DNA of 64,000 nucleotides from Panagrolaimus kolymaensis (lineage: Eukaryota > Nematoda > Chromadorea > Rhabditida > Panagrolaimidae): the NCBI GenBank assembly GCA_028622995.1, contig JAJQJQ010000028.1:1-64000 (forward strand), in the 5' to 3' direction. The position numbers were made by a program, and so were the translations under genes. Positions 18,046 through 30,350 of the stretch are shown here, in pieces (position 1 is the stretch's first letter; the number at the start of each line of letters is the position of its first letter). A model generated the notes under the pieces. That model ran no database searches and had not been told where the DNA came from. It worked only from the letters and a program-made list of their open reading frames with translations.

Positions 18046-19511
18046 CTAAAAATATAAAGATTTTTAATAGTGAAAAACGATTGTAAAAAGCTGCTAACAC
18101 AACGACACGTTTATATTTAATTATTAAATACCAATAAACTAAAGATTATTTAAATAAATTTAAAGCAAGACGCACAAAAGGAAACTTTATTTTTCCATGT
18201 CTGTCGAAAATATACGGCAAAGGATGCATTAAAAAAAATAGAAAACAGCAGAAAAGGATCGAATGAAAAAAAATATAGTCAGAATCTTTTTTTGAAAATA
18301 ATTTTTTTCAAGGAAAAAATATTTAGATAAATATGTAAATCGCAGAAAAAGAAAATGCGAAAGAAGAAAAAATCAAATTTAAATAACGTTGGTTTCATTT
18401 TTTCTTTGATATGGAATAAAGCTTTTACCGCTTTGAAAAAAATGAAGAATGGGGTTTCAAATGCGGCGCCCTCTTTTGTAAAAGCATGTCGAGAGTGATT
18501 TTTTTTCGAAGGATAATTAAATTATGCGAATTAAATCCACTTCAAAAAAATTAATCTTCTAGAGGTGATAAAAAAAGGTGTAGAAAAATACGATAGTATT
18601 TTGAAATCAAGAAAAATAGTTAGTAAGAAAGCGATCGATGCCTTCAATTATCCACTACATTTAGTAAATGTGTTAAAAGTGATGCAAAGAGAAGAAATTC
18701 AAAAAAAAATCAAAAGTAAACAGTTCGCTGGCGTCAATAATATTAGAAAAGTTTGCCCTTTGACTATACATACATCCTTTTTTGAGCTGCACTGCCGTCA
18801 GCATTCATCATCGCATCGAATAAAGAAAGAAAAAAACAAAAACAAAAAAAAAGACGCCGTTAAAAATTTATTTTCGATATCGCGAAAAACATTGACATTT
18901 GCAGCTGAAAAAAATGAAAAAATAGATAATTATTTATTTTTTTGTATTGGTGCATGTTTGGAACGTTGATGAGAGACACAAACATACATACATAAAACAT
19001 TCGATTTCGAAACAAAGATTTAGACTACTGTTGTTTATAGTAATTTCAAGCAAAAAAATGTATTAGAAATATTAAAGAAAATTAAATTCCTATAAGTACA
19101 TATCTTAACCAACAACTTTAAGAATTCGAAAAGATTTTTCTCTTTTCTCTCTTCATAAAAATCAAAGCAACAATAACGCAACAAATTTTTTTTATGAATC
19201 ATTATAAAATTTTTTTTTGTTGGATTTGGTATTGATTAAAAAATTCATAAAAGCAAAGTGAATAGCAGCCCCAAAGTTTTGTTAGCAAAAAAAGATTCAT
19301 ATTACTTTGTTTTAATTTTATTTCATTTAACCAACACCGACAATAACACTAATTAAGCCTTCTCTCATTCTTCGAACATTATTTTAAAAGTCTACATCAA
19401 AAACACAAGCTCAACTTTATGAATTAAAAGCTGTGGCAAAAAAAAAAAATAAAGATGATCCGAAAAATCGATTTTTTTTCTTCCAATGGTATTTGGAAAA
19501 AAGGCACTACC
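18046..19511. other. AT-rich intergenic region
   Basis: The 5' flank of the calpain gene and beyond. An open Lys-rich stretch at 18565-18969 lacks domain signals and splice support. Nothing else is supportable. Confidence 0.45.
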
Positions 19512-19652
19512 TTTCTTTGCCGGGTTTTTTGTTATCGAAAGAATAAAAAAGGTTGAGCGAAATTATATCAAAATGAAGGCGAAGAAGAAGATTATATTGA
19601 ATTAAATTCCATCAGTCATTTTTGTAAACCACAAACAAAAAAGGGAAATTAA
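19512..19652 (+). pseudogene. Relic of a C2HC zinc module (as in the 22-25.7 kb gene)
   Basis: Read in one frame, this stretch gives ...CRVFCYRKNKKG, a TGA stop at 19554-19556, then AKLYQNEGEEEDYIELNS, HFC and a stop at 19650. It matches the second half of the repeated module in the two large paralogues (C-x-x-C, Lys run, AKL, acidic, YIELN, H-x-C). No upstream half is recognisable. It is a decayed third locus of this family. Confidence 0.5.
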
Positions 19653-20540
19653 TTTTATTAACTTTTTCTATTGTATTATAATTTTTGCAATGTTTGACAA
19701 TTAATTTTATAAATAAAAACTTTTTTGATACAACAAGTTTTTTGACTGCTTAAAATTAACAACCATATAAGTTTTATTTGCTCAAACATAAATAAAAAAT
19801 AATTTCTTCTTTTTTTTAAAGTTCAAACATGATTTTTATTTTGAGCTTTAGGTACTAAAAATTAATGTGCAGAAAAAAATTATCCCATTTTTTTGAATAG
19901 TGCTTGTTTTGAAAGCAAAAATAGACAAAAAAAATTTTTTTTTATTTTCGAAAACTTGATGGAATTAAGAAAGAAAGTGATATTTTTTTTAGTCGGACTT
20001 CGTAAGTTTTATGTATGTGCGTTAAAGGCAAAAATTATCGCATTTTTCGTTATGACATTTCACTTTTCTACTTCCCTTTCCCATTCGTAAACCATCTTCT
20101 ATGTGTTTACTCGAATTCCCTTTGTGTTATTTTTTTATGCCGCCGTTAAAGGTTAGGAAAGCGATCTTTATCGGCGCAGCGCATTCATAATTTGACAGTT
20201 ACAAACACATTCGCTTTTAAATTCACGAGGCTATTATTGAATCTAAGAAGAAAAAAGGCAGTTAAAAGAGATTCCTAAAAAATTTAACAAAAAAAGATTT
20301 GTTTGTAAAAATACTTTTAATTATTCGTAACAATTTTACTTATTTATTTATTAAAAAAATACATAAAAGTTGCAATAAGTAAAGATTTTCCAAAATCTCA
20401 GAACACATAAAAATAAAAATAAAAATATGCAAAAAATAAAAAATAATGAATAAAAAAAATATATTTTTTAATGAGTCCAATTATCAAAGTTTTAAAATAC
20501 GTAAAACCAAAGCAATTAAAATAAGTTTTCAGAATTCTTT
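19653..20540. other. AT-rich intergenic region
   Basis: T/A runs; no exon, RNA gene or repeat I can support. Confidence 0.45.
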
Positions 20541-21362
20541 TTATTTTAATTTTTTAGTAATTTTATCTTTAATTGCTTTCATTCCACCAAATAATTCTGA
20601 ACTTTCAATTTTCTTTTTAAGGTCATCCGGAGCTGAAGCTAAAGCATCTTTAATTTGTTGTTGTTCTTGTTCGAATGTGAGAGACATGTTATTGCTGATT
20701 TGAGTGATTTTATCTCCAATGGTTTTGGCGCCTTCGCCCATGCTAGAAATTTTTTCATTTAATTTTGTTGCGGCTTCATTGTGTTTGGCTTGGAATTGTT
20801 CGATGGCAGCGGTGAATTTTTGCTAAAAAAATTTATATTAGACATAGTTACTGGGTATTTTTGGGATTTAAGAAGATTATAAAATTTTAAGTTCTAAAAA
20901 CGCAAAAAAGCATTTGGTGAAAATTACTTGGAAAAAAAAAGAGAAAACTTAAACTTTGGTTAAGGGAAAGCTTAAAAATTTGTTATTTTTAGTTTTTTTC
21001 GTTACTCTAAAACTCTTCAAAAAATTTCTATTAAAACTAACCTGAGCTTCTTCACCAATTCCACCTGCGAAAGCTTTAATTTGATCAGATATTTGTTGTT
21101 TGGTTAAACTTTTATCTTGAAGAATATTATGAACTTGTTGACGTTGTTCCGTGGTTAAACCATTAAATAAATCTTTTAAAGTTCCAGAAAGTTCTGAAGA
21201 TGATGAAGCCGAACTATCGGCCACATCAACGGGTGTTTTTTCTTCAGCAGATTTTTTTGGATCTTCAACTTCAGTATTGGCATTAGCAGCATTTTCATTT
21301 CCATGAATAACAACAACAAAAATGAAAGAAGCAATAACAAGAATTAATTTAAGAGAAAACAT
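20541..21362 (-). CDS. SXP/RAL-2 (DUF148)-like secreted protein
   Basis: Exons 21362-21042 and 20822-20541, phase 0, giving 200 residues. Met at 21362 opens a clean signal peptide (MFSLKLILVIASFIFVVVIHG). A Ser/Glu/Pro-rich segment follows. The family-like helical domain then begins: LKDLFNGLTTEQRQQVHNIL, then SLTKQQISDQIKAF. Exon 2 continues with amphipathic helices rich in Lys/Glu/Ala. SXP/RAL-2 proteins are nematode-specific, usually secreted from gut or body wall; their function is poorly known. TATAAAAG lies 64-71 bp upstream of the ATG. Confidence 0.7.
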
Positions 21363-21383
21363 TTTTTTACAAATTTCCAAACT

Positions 21384-21433
21384 TTATCAGAAAATTGTTG
21401 TTTTTTTTCTGGAAGTTTGGTGCTTCTTTTATA
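21384..21433 (-). promoter_or_regulatory. TATA box and GATA site of the SXP-like gene
   Basis: TATAAAAG on the minus strand at 21433-21426 and TGATAA at 21389-21384, upstream of the ATG at 21362. The C-type lectin gene starting at 27024 has TATAAAAG at the same distance. TGATAA is the binding motif of nematode intestinal GATA factors. Confidence 0.5.
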
Positions 21434-22034
21434 GTCGCCAAAAAATGAAAAGAAGTCAAAGCTCAAAAAATAGTTGCCTGGAGTAACTTTGCCTGTATCC
21501 ATGGATTTGTTTTGTATTTGTGTTTTTTCTTCTTCTTTGTGTTTGCAACAAAAAAACAATAATAGCAACGACCAACCATTTTTTGAAAATGGATGATTTA
21601 GACATTTCAATAACAAAAAAGTGGATATTATTTATGAGTCGTTAAAATCCAATTATTTATAAAAAAAACTGGATTTTGTAATGCAATTATAAATGGAACG
21701 AGATCAAATTTTTAAAAGTCACTATACAATTTTACTAAAAAAAGCAAAATTTCCTTTTTTTGTTGAAAAAATAAATTATTAAAGCTTGTTAATTAAAAAT
21801 CAAAAAAGATAATAAAATAAATTAAATAAATGTAAGCTTTGAGAAGCAGCAAAAAAAAAATAAAAAAATAACTCATGAAAAAAATTCCTATAACGATTGT
21901 TTTATTAAGGGGACAAGTTGTGCAGTTGCTTTTTCCCTTTTTTTTCATAAAAAATCATTTTATGAAAAAAAACGTTGCAAAAAAAGATATTTGAGTCAAC
22001 TTTATTTATTAAAATTTTTTGATATCTTATACGT

Positions 22035-25000
22035 ATGTCAACTGAAGATAAATTTGATTTAAGTGGATCTCCGTCATTAGAAGTAATATTTTCGCTTGGT
22101 TTTAGCCTTTTCTAATTTCCTTCTTTTTTCTTTCAGAAGCGAGCAGAATTATTCGGATTTACTAAAAAAACAAATAAAATTTGTTATAAAGGTTTTTGTT
22201 TAGTTGAAGTTAATGAAAATTCGAAGCAACTTATTATTAGTTCAAATAATGAAGGTGAAATTCTTGCATTTTTTATCTGCGTTTTGGATTTATAAATAAA
22301 TTTTTTTTACAGAATTCAAAGCTCTTGAGGCTCCACTCTCTCGTAAAATCATTCATCAAAAAGTATGCCTCTTTTTTTCTAATTTTTACTCTTGATTTTT
22401 AATAACTCCAATTATAGAATATTTTATGCATATTTGCAACCGTGCAATCCGATAATTTGGTAATAGTCTTCCAAAATGCAGAAATATGTAAAAAACTTTT
22501 TGATGCCATTAGCAAAGTTAAAGTATGTCTCTTGCTTTTTCCATACACATTTAAAATTATTTTTTACTTTCTGAAAATCATTAAATATTCAAATTTTTAG
22601 GTTTGTGTTTCTTCTCGGCGATCCGGAATTGAATCCACTCAACTCCTCTTCCAAGAAAGATTCCTTCTTCCAGCAATATATGAAATTATAAATTCTGACA
22701 AACGATCGGTGGATGCTCGACTTCAATTTGTTGTTACAAATTTTCTTATTTCTTCAAAACCCAAAGAAAGGGAAGAATATAACAAAATTTTTAAAGAAAA
22801 GAAAATATATAAAAAAGTTGTTTTAATTTTGGCAGAAGAAACGGCAAAAACAACGATTAAAGAAAATGAGAATAATTCATTATTTGTGAATGATAGTCTA
22901 AACTCGGAAGACGGGAGTCCAGTTAAACCAAGTCCAATAATTCAGGCAAGAAAGCGAGGAGGAGTAGCATCTTCAAGCCCCGTGAAAGTTAAGGAAGAGG
23001 TTGTTGACGTTGGACTTGCTGATAACGAATCTGATTCAGAAAAAAATGAAGATAACGATAGCGGTGATGATGACGAAGAAGACACAGATGAGTAAGTTTA
23101 TGAGCATAATAAAATTAAGATATCTCCATTTACGAATTTTTAAACTATGGAAAAGTGCAAGAATTATGCAAATTTTTGTGAAATTATTCGAACAGTTCGG
23201 AGTTATTTTTAATAAATATTTTTTAACTACTAGCCCTTATTTTTTGCTAATTTTGTTATTTTTTAGCAGTGATTATTCGCCTGTGCCTTCCAAAAAATCA
23301 CGCAATAGTCATTCTACTCCTCCTCTTGCATCAGCTGATACCTCAATTATTAGATCTCCTAATTATAAAGTTGAACAATTTACTCAAAATAATATTGTCA
23401 AATCCAAACTTATTGTTTTCACTAATCCTCCAGAAAATACTTTTTGTTATGAATTTGATTGGGATGAATCAAAAAAACGTTTTATTTGTTGCGGGTGTCG
23501 AAGCAAACAAAAACGAACCACCGCCACCCTTGATCGAGATGAAAATCAAGAATATTTTGTTCAGCCTGGCGAAGAATTACATATTTGTAAAATTCGAAGA
23601 TATAATCCAAAAAAATTTATGCATAAACAAAAAATTATGAAACCTGGATTTGAAATTATTGAAGAAACTGAAAGACGAAGGGAGCGATTGCTTGTCTTCG
23701 ATGTGGATAATCGAAAACTTTGTTATGAATATATTAGATTTTTTTCTGAAGTTCGATTTTGTTGTCGAGAATGTTTGAGTCAAGGCAGGCGAGTTACTGC
23801 GAAACTTATTGAAAATGAAGGTGGAGACTCATACATCCAATTAAATAATGTTGAACATGTTTGTCGTCTTCGAGCTTTTGATTCTGGAACTAAAGAAACA
23901 TTAAAATCAGAAAATCCTGAACCTTCTTCAATGAACAAAAAAATCGTGAAATCCCCAGATTTTGAAATACAGAATTATTTGAAAAATGGTGAATCACGAA
24001 AAAAATTAATTATTTTTAATTCAGCTGATCGAAATTTATGTTATCAATATTATTATCGTTCTCAAGATGATAAATATGTTTGTGGATTTTGTCAATCCAA
24101 GGATAAACGAGTTACAGCAAAACTAATCAAAAATTCCGTTGCCGAAGATTTTGTTGAACTTGGATCTATCAAGCATGTTTGCTCGTTTCGTCCATATTCA
24201 AAAGAAAATGAAATAATTATGGAATCAGATAAATTTGATTTTCGTGAATATTCAGATCGTCCATCAAAATTATTCATTTTTGCTTCAACCGATAAAAAGT
24301 TTTGTTATATATTTTCTCGAACAACAGCGGAAAACAAATTTAGATGTTTAAATTGTTTGAAAGCTTCACAAAATCGAAATTCTTGTTATTTGACACTTTG
24401 TAAACGAGAAAATGGAGAAATATATTTAATTCAAAGAAATCAACAACATTGTTGCATTCCAGAAGAATATAATCCAGAAAAATTTGAGCAAAAAATTATT
24501 AAATCTCCAGATTTTATGTTTTATGTTGAAACTTCAAAACCCAAAAAACTTCGAATAATTATTTTGCATCCAATTGACAAAGATTTATGTTATATTTTCC
24601 AACTCGCAAGAAGTGATAATTCCATTAAATGTCATGCATGTTATAAATTTCATAAAAAAATGATTACAGGAAAAATTTGCAAAACTGAAGAAAATGGCGA
24701 AGAATATATTTTACTTGGAAATGAAATTCGTGGTGCCACGCATATTTGTAATCCAATAAATTTTGAGGATGTTTATACCAAAGATATTCAAATTTTACCC
24801 AACAGTGGATTAACAGTAACTACTGAGCCAAATCCTTTAACGAAACCAAAAATTTCCCAAATTGATGAAAACAAAATAGTAAAAAATGGAGATTTTGAAT
24901 TTCAAGCCAATGATCAAGGAAATCCAATGCTAATTATTTTTCACCCACAAAATCGAAATCTCTGCTACGAATATTTTTATGAAAATTATGGCAAAATATT

Positions 25001-25737
25001 TATTTGTAATAGTTGTAAATCAAGCAAAAAACGAGTATCCGCAAGAGTTATTGAAGCCAACACCGCTGAAAATAATGAATCCTCGTCTTCTTCCTATGTA
25101 AAATTGGGAGAAAACGAACACATTTGCACCCCAAAAAAATATGTTCCAGAAAAAGATTTAATTATCACTGAAAATTTTATGCTTTTTGATGATGAAAAAA
25201 AGGCTTCATCGAAGTTACTAATTTTTATTTCTGAATTTCATGATATGTGTTATGAATTTACTCAAAATCAATATGGAACTTATTATTGTAATGGATGTAA
25301 AAAAATGAAAGCATATTTGACGGCCAAAGTTTTGCAAGGTTAGTTAGATATAAAGTTCCATGAAATTCGTTTTTCTCGTCGATTTTTGTGTTAAAAATCC
25401 TTTTATCATTTTTTTTAAATAACTTTCGAAGGAAAAAATAATTCAAAATTTTTTCGTCGAGACAAAATGTGTCATAGTTTTTTACCTCGATTCAAGCGTT
25501 GTAAAATTTCTAATTTCAGATGAACAGGGTGTAAATTATGTAAAAGTCAGGAAATCTGAGCATGTTTGTTCACCAATTCCTTATGTTCCAAAGAAATCGA
25601 AAACATCTCCTGAACAAGGATTTAATGCAACCGAAGGAATTAGTGAAGCTTTGTCAAAAGAAAGTGAAACTAAAAAAGTTGATGCAACAAAGCCCCATAT
25701 TAAATCAGAACTTGAACCACATTCAGAGCCTTGCTAA
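22035..25737 (+). CDS. Large protein with PH-like N-terminus and seven C2HC zinc modules (paralogue A)
   Basis: Exons 22035-22082, 22137-22254, 22313-22362, 22418-22522, 22601-23091, 23267-25338 and 25520-25737; phases are consistent, giving 1033 residues. Residues ~20-110 have a beta-rich run closed by a helix (KQLIISSNNE ... CKKLFDAISKVK), which may be PH-like. A helical region and an acidic, nuclear-type linker follow (DDDEEDTDE, PSKKSRNS). Then seven ~80-95-residue modules: F-x-I/F, K-L-I-I-F, LCYEY, F-x-C-x2-C, Lys run, AKL, Y-x-x-L, H-x-C. Spacing recalls FLYWCH fingers, but the first Cys pair is C-x2-C and the end is H-x-C, so I treat it as a separate type. Module 7 is split by the last intron. 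It probably acts in the nucleus on DNA or chromatin. Gene B (32121-34910) is its paralogue. Confidence 0.75.
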
Positions 25738-25949
25738 TATAGATGATTGCGATATCTTAGATAAAAAAAATTGATAGTTATTTATTTTGTATTTTAATTT
25801 TATTGGTATTAGTTTTTTCCGAATATTCCTTATCAATAAATAAATTTATATTTTTATGTCGAAATACAACAAAAAAAAACCGCACAATAAAAATTTGCAA
25901 GTTCCAAAGCCATCAAAACAACAAAAGTAAAGTATTTGTTATAACTTAG

Positions 25950-27024
25950 TTAATTAGTGTACGAAGGTTTTTTACATGCTGGATAAGCATTATAACCTAT
26001 ACGTGAAGCTTGCCAATAGTAATATTCTTCAGTAAATGAGTTGAATTGTAATGTAACACCATCGTTACCAGAACGAGAATTTTTAATGCTTGCATATTTT
26101 AAAAAATCTGCTGGTGTTCCATCGGTTGTATTCCAAGTTTGTCCGCCATTTGAACTAAAAATACCTGTCCATAAATCGACTCCGCTATTCGCGGGAAGAA
26201 GATCTAAAAAAATATTTAAATTTTTTTTCTTCTTAAAAGTATTTTTATAAATTGTATGCAACGCACCCATAAGAAATTTAAATTCATCAAAGCTATGAAT
26301 GGAAGTTGCATGAGCACTGTAATTTTGACAAAGGGTTTCAGCTTGTAATCCCTTCATAATAGTTGGAAATATTTTATAACATGATTGGGTGGGTGCAAAA
26401 TAATGCCATACCAGAGGACCATCTGAGCATGGTTTGGGTAAATTCGATGACATAATTTTACATACATATGGAAGTTGTTTATAACAATCTTCAACTTTCC
26501 ATGTTCCATCAATCGTTGATAAAGTAGCACAATTAGATGAATTTTCATTGGGTTCATTCTGTTTCCAATCAATATAATCAAAGGTTGTATTATCTGTCCA
26601 ACTCCATTGTGATTGAGATAAAAGTTTTGTAGCACCAATCCAAATTTCAGTGTTATTTGTGTAATTTAGAGATTGTTCTAAACAAATAATAAATTACTGT
26701 ATTTCAGAAATTTTTTAAAGAGACTGTTTTATGCTTGTTATTGTTGCCGTCGGATGGCATCCAATTTTTTATTTCGTAAGCTATGTTTGTCTTTATAAAT
26801 TAAATTATTTACTTACGGCTTATTACAGCATTTGTAAATGCATCATGAATCGAAGTTAAATGCCCTCCAATTTGATAACATGCTAATTCAGCTGCAGCAA
26901 ATCCTTTCGAGGCGGCTGTATTAAAATAATAACAATTTGATTGATATTCAATTCCACCGTTGGGGCATGGCGATGATGAAATAAAATGAAATGCAAGTAA
27001 CAATAAAAAAATCTTGAGCAACAT
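25950..27024 (-). CDS. Secreted protein with two C-type lectin domains
   Basis: Exons 27024-26817, 26677-26267 and 26203-25950; phase 1 at both junctions, giving 290 residues. A signal peptide (MLLKIFLLLLAFHFISSS) is followed by CTLD1 (CPNGG ... YVCKI), with an EPN triplet (QNEPNENSS) typical of mannose-type calcium sites but lacking the usual WND, then CTLD2 (CSDGPLVWHYF ... ACKKPSYTN), which lacks EPN/QPD. Such nematode lectins are secreted, often from the gut, and linked to pathogen response. The second intron (63 nt) is stop-free and a multiple of three. TATA and GATA sites lie upstream. Confidence 0.8.
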
Positions 27025-27085
27025 TTTTTTTTGCAAACACAAAAAAATGTGAATAATTGTAAAAATCATCAAAAATAAACAAAGT

Positions 27086-27125
27086 CTTTTATAGAAGCCG
27101 TTATCTTTTTTTTAAAAGCTGATAA
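27086..27125 (-). promoter_or_regulatory. Lectin promoter: TATAAAAG with two GATA sites
   Basis: TATAAAAG on the minus strand at 27093-27086, 62-69 bp from the ATG. AGATAA (minus, 27106-27101) and TGATAA (plus, 27120-27125) lie just upstream. Confidence 0.5.
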
Positions 27126-27412
27126 AGTGATGTGAGTAAAAGATTAAATAAATGAACTCTAAACTTTTTCAATTTTATGAAAATGGGCTAATTAAATTTT
27201 ATTGTATTAATCAAGATGTTTGCTTATTCACTTCTAAAATCAGAAGAGAAAAAGAGTCTAAGAGTTCAGAAAAAAATGCAAAAGCAGGAAGGAAAAGACG
27301 GAGGAATCATTAAAAATGATAATATCAAGAAACACGTCAACCAGACGGAAGACAAATAATATTTTACTTTTATTCTTTGTGCCTCTTGATAGGGTTATCA
27401 CTGGTAATTTTC

Positions 27413-27461
27413 CCAGGAAATTTCCTGGACAATTTCCGGAAATTTTCCGGGAAATTTCCCG
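27413..27461. repeat. Three adjacent GGAAATTTCC palindromes
   Basis: Perfect 16-bp CCAGGAAATTTCCTGG (27413-27428), near-palindromic CCGGAAATTTTCCGG (27436-27450) and perfect 14-bp CGGGAAATTTCCCG (27448-27461) in a 49-bp GC-enriched island. The rest of 27126-27840 is AT-rich without genes. Confidence 0.7.
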
Positions 27462-27839
27462 ATTTATTTTTTATTCAGAAATTTACCGAAACTATTTTAT
27501 GGTACAATTCAATCAACAGAGAATTATGTTTTTTTAAAGTATTTTTTAAGGTCAAAAACAATAAAAAGGTTAAAATTTGGCTCTTTAAATGATTTAAACG
27601 TAGATTTTACATGGTAATTAAAAAATAAATTATTAAAAAATTGTTAACTTTGTTGAATCACAAAGAAACAAAAATAAATGCAAACATTTATGATTGAAGA
27701 ACTCATGTTTGATAAATTAAATTCAATAATTATATTTTTCTTAATTATTGTTTTGCTACTGTGAACAATAAAATTTCAAGGCAATAAAAGCTTTGAAATA
27801 TTCTTCCTTTTTTTTCTTGCTTCACTTTTCATAAATTTT

Positions 27840-28201
27840 TTTTATCGTTTTGACAAAAATTCGATTAGCATAAATTTTGGGATGATTTTCCAAAACTTTT
27901 TTAAGTTGAAAATATAAAGTATTTTAGGACACACGAGTTGTAATTTATTTTGTTGTAATATGTATCTGAATGGACTTTGTCATGTCCATTTATTTTTGCT
28001 TCTTCATTCTTTTAATGCAGAAAGATTTTGTTTTGCAGCTTTTTTAACATCCATGAGTTCCATCCCTTCTTGTGTTTCAAGTGAATACGTCAAAAGACTT
28101 TTTCCCATAAAATCCATAAATGCCACATTTGAATGGTCTATTTTGCTTACCCCATAAACATGAACAATGTTGGGGTGATGGTGCATTTGTTTGAGAGCCA
28201 C
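27840..28201 (-). pseudogene. Protein-kinase fragment
   Basis: The open stretch 28201-28004 reads ALKQMHHHPNIVHVYGV, then FMDFMGKSLLTYS, matching the alpha-C/beta-4 (HPNIV) to hinge part of a kinase N-lobe. A weaker piece at about 27945-27840 resembles the end of the 35729-35899 fragment (CPKNTLYFQLKK). No catalytic loop, DFG or start codon is joined to it. It is a decayed copy. Confidence 0.5.
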
Positions 28202-28279
28202 AAAAACAAAATAATCAAAAAACTAAAAACTACATTTAATTTTGCTATAATTATTTTCCAACTGTTTGTAAAAAAGAAA

Positions 28280-28722
28280 AAGAAAAGAAAAGAAAAAGAT
28301 AAAACAATAAAATATTCAAATTATAAAAAATTGATTGGTTTTCTTTTATTAATTTTAAAGAAAATCAATCCAAAGTGTGATGTAAAAAAGCAGCGACGAT
28401 AAACAGAATGAATGCTTTTTTTCTTGATTCTTTCACTGTTTTTTTCATTTGTTTTTACCTTCTTTTTTTTCTTTCTCTCTCAATTTAAAAGGGAAAAAGC
28501 TAATTTTTCTCAATGCATAGCTCTTTTTTTCGCGAATAAAAATCAATCGATCGCATTTCTTTTTTTGTGTAAAATTCAGTCGTAACTTTAAAAAAAGAAA
28601 AGAAAATGCTGCGCTTGATGGCAACAAAAAACAAAAACCCATTTTTTCGTTAGCGATGAAACGCATTTTTTTATTTTTGAATATTTTGTTTTCTTTTTAT
28701 TTTCATTTTTCATTTTGATCAA
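28280..28722. repeat. ~430-bp dispersed repeat, copy 1
   Basis: Matches 31190-31622 in the same orientation over nearly its whole length. Shared landmarks are GCAGCGACGATAAAC, the run AAAGGGAAAAAGCTAATTTT, AATGCATAGCTC and AAATGCTGCGCTTGATGG, ending at CATTTTGATCAA. It lies just beyond a kinase fragment, as does the third, partial copy at ~35985-36075. Confidence 0.75.
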
Positions 28723-28817
28723 GTTGATGTCGTGAATTTCAAAACAAACTGGTTTCCGTGATGTACAAGTAAATTAACTCATAAAATATTTTTCCATACG
28801 CTTACATCTATTTTTAG

Positions 28818-28911
28818 GAAAGTGGAAAAAGACCCCAAACTGGAACTTTTGGTTATCGACCACCAAAATTTCTTCTTGGAGCTCCTGTTACTTTTGCTTT
28901 CGATATAACAA
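28818..28911 (+). pseudogene. CDC7-like kinase activation-segment relic
   Basis: After TTTTTAG the frame reads ESGKRPQTGTFGYRPPKFLL then GAPVTFAFDIT. This resembles the kinase P+1 segment (GT-x-GYR-x-PE-x-LL ... DIW), with PPE changed to PPK. No neighbouring exons were found. It is a single relic exon. Confidence 0.4.
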
Positions 28912-29256
28912 AAAAAATTTTAGTTGGTCGAGACATTCAGTCATTGATTTTGAGAGAAAAAATTTCTATTTTTTTGAAAATCAAAATCCTCTAAATTTAT
29001 TTTTTTTGGTTCGATCAATTTTCTTTAATTTTTTTGCAAGTTTTGCAACTCTTCGTGTTGCATAAACTGCTAAAAGTTGTCACTAAATTTGACGAAAATT
29101 TATTCTTATTTTTTTGAAACTTTATTGCCACGAATGAAAATTAATTAATAAACATAAAGAATTATAAGAAAATATTAAATGTGATTAGATACCACTATCT
29201 TTTTAAAAGCCACTTGTCTATGGAAAATATAGCATTCACGGTTTTTGTACATGAAA

Positions 29257-30286
29257 TTAAACAGCAGGTTTCTTGCAAATAAATCTAGATAAAATATCTG
29301 AGCACATAGCATTGTTAATATCCCCCGCTTTTTCACTACATATTGATGTCAGAAAAAGATATCCACAATTTTGATTTCCCGGATCATTCGGTTCAGTTGA
29401 TTGCCAATTTTGATAATCAAAAGGAGTTTCATCAGTCCAATTCCAATGTGCATTATTATCCTCTGTGTACATTCCAATCCAAGCTTGTTTTAAAGCATCA
29501 CAAGCTTCAGATCCTGGATAAAACGATAAACCTGAATAATAAAAAAATGGATTAATGAAATGTAATTTTTATGTTACTTGTTACGAACGAATCTTATTCC
29601 CTGCTGTGAATTGAAACCAAATGAGCTCCATCAACTTTGCATCGATCTTCAGCATTTAGCCATGTTTCATTTTCAAAAACTTTATAACAAAAACCTGTAA
29701 AATCATAGTATGACCAAGCTCGCGGACATGTAGTCGGTTTTTTTGTCGTTGGTTTCATGGTTGTCGTTATTTCGCTTTCAAGAGTTTTCACTAAACAAAC
29801 AAAGGATTTAGTTTTATAGCAATCATCGGTAGTCCATTTGCCATTGTTAATTATTATAGCTCCACAATCAGCGCCCGTTGCATTTGAAGGTTGATTAAAA
29901 TCCCAATCACTAAAATCAAAAGGTGCTCCATCAATCCATGACCAATTTCCTGGAGTAAAAAGATCATTCACGCCAATCCAATAATTTGTTTCAGTGCTGT
30001 CAGTAAAGAAGGTAACAGCTTCCTCTAAAAATTTAAATATTTTAACCAAAAAATTTTTGATAGAAATTAAACCACTAATAAAAACATTTTCAAACATATT
30101 ATGAATCGAAGTTAAGTCTCCTCCAAGACTTTTACAAATTCCTTCAGCTTCCATAAAGCTTTTTTGCGTCTTTTGATACGCATAACATAAATTTTGATTC
30201 GAAAATGAAGCTATTGTTCCATTGGGACAATTTGCAGCATTTACAAAAACAGCAAAAAACTTCAAGAAGAAAAATAGTTTCAACAT
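29257..30286 (-). pseudogene. Two-domain C-type lectin gene with premature stop
   Basis: Exons 30286-30073, 30024-29578 and 29531-29257; all junctions are phase 1. It has a signal peptide (MLKLFFFLKFFAVFVNA), CTLD1 with QPS in place of QPD/EPN, a Thr/Lys/Pro linker (TTTMKPTTKKPTT), and CTLD2 with EPN (STEPNDPGN). In exon 2 the CTLD2 helix reads IHSRE, then TAA at 29594-29596, then DSFVT before a good donor. The frame beyond the stop is intact and lectin-like. It is a young pseudogene, a polymorphic null, a readthrough site or a sequencing error. The product stops after CTLD1 plus about 45 residues. The first intron (48 nt) is stop-free. Confidence 0.7.
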
Positions 30287-30350
30287 TTTTTTATTTTTGA
30301 TGAAAACAATAAATGAGTTTTTTTCGTTTTTAAAATGAAGAAAAGAAAGG

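Noticed and set aside
18565..18969. 134-codon plus-strand frame
   Set aside because: No domain, Lys-rich, non-ATG-like context and no neighbouring exons; could be a fragment but not supportable.
28004..28201. Functional kinase gene
   Set aside because: Only part of the N-lobe is present; no catalytic loop, DFG or start is joined in frame.
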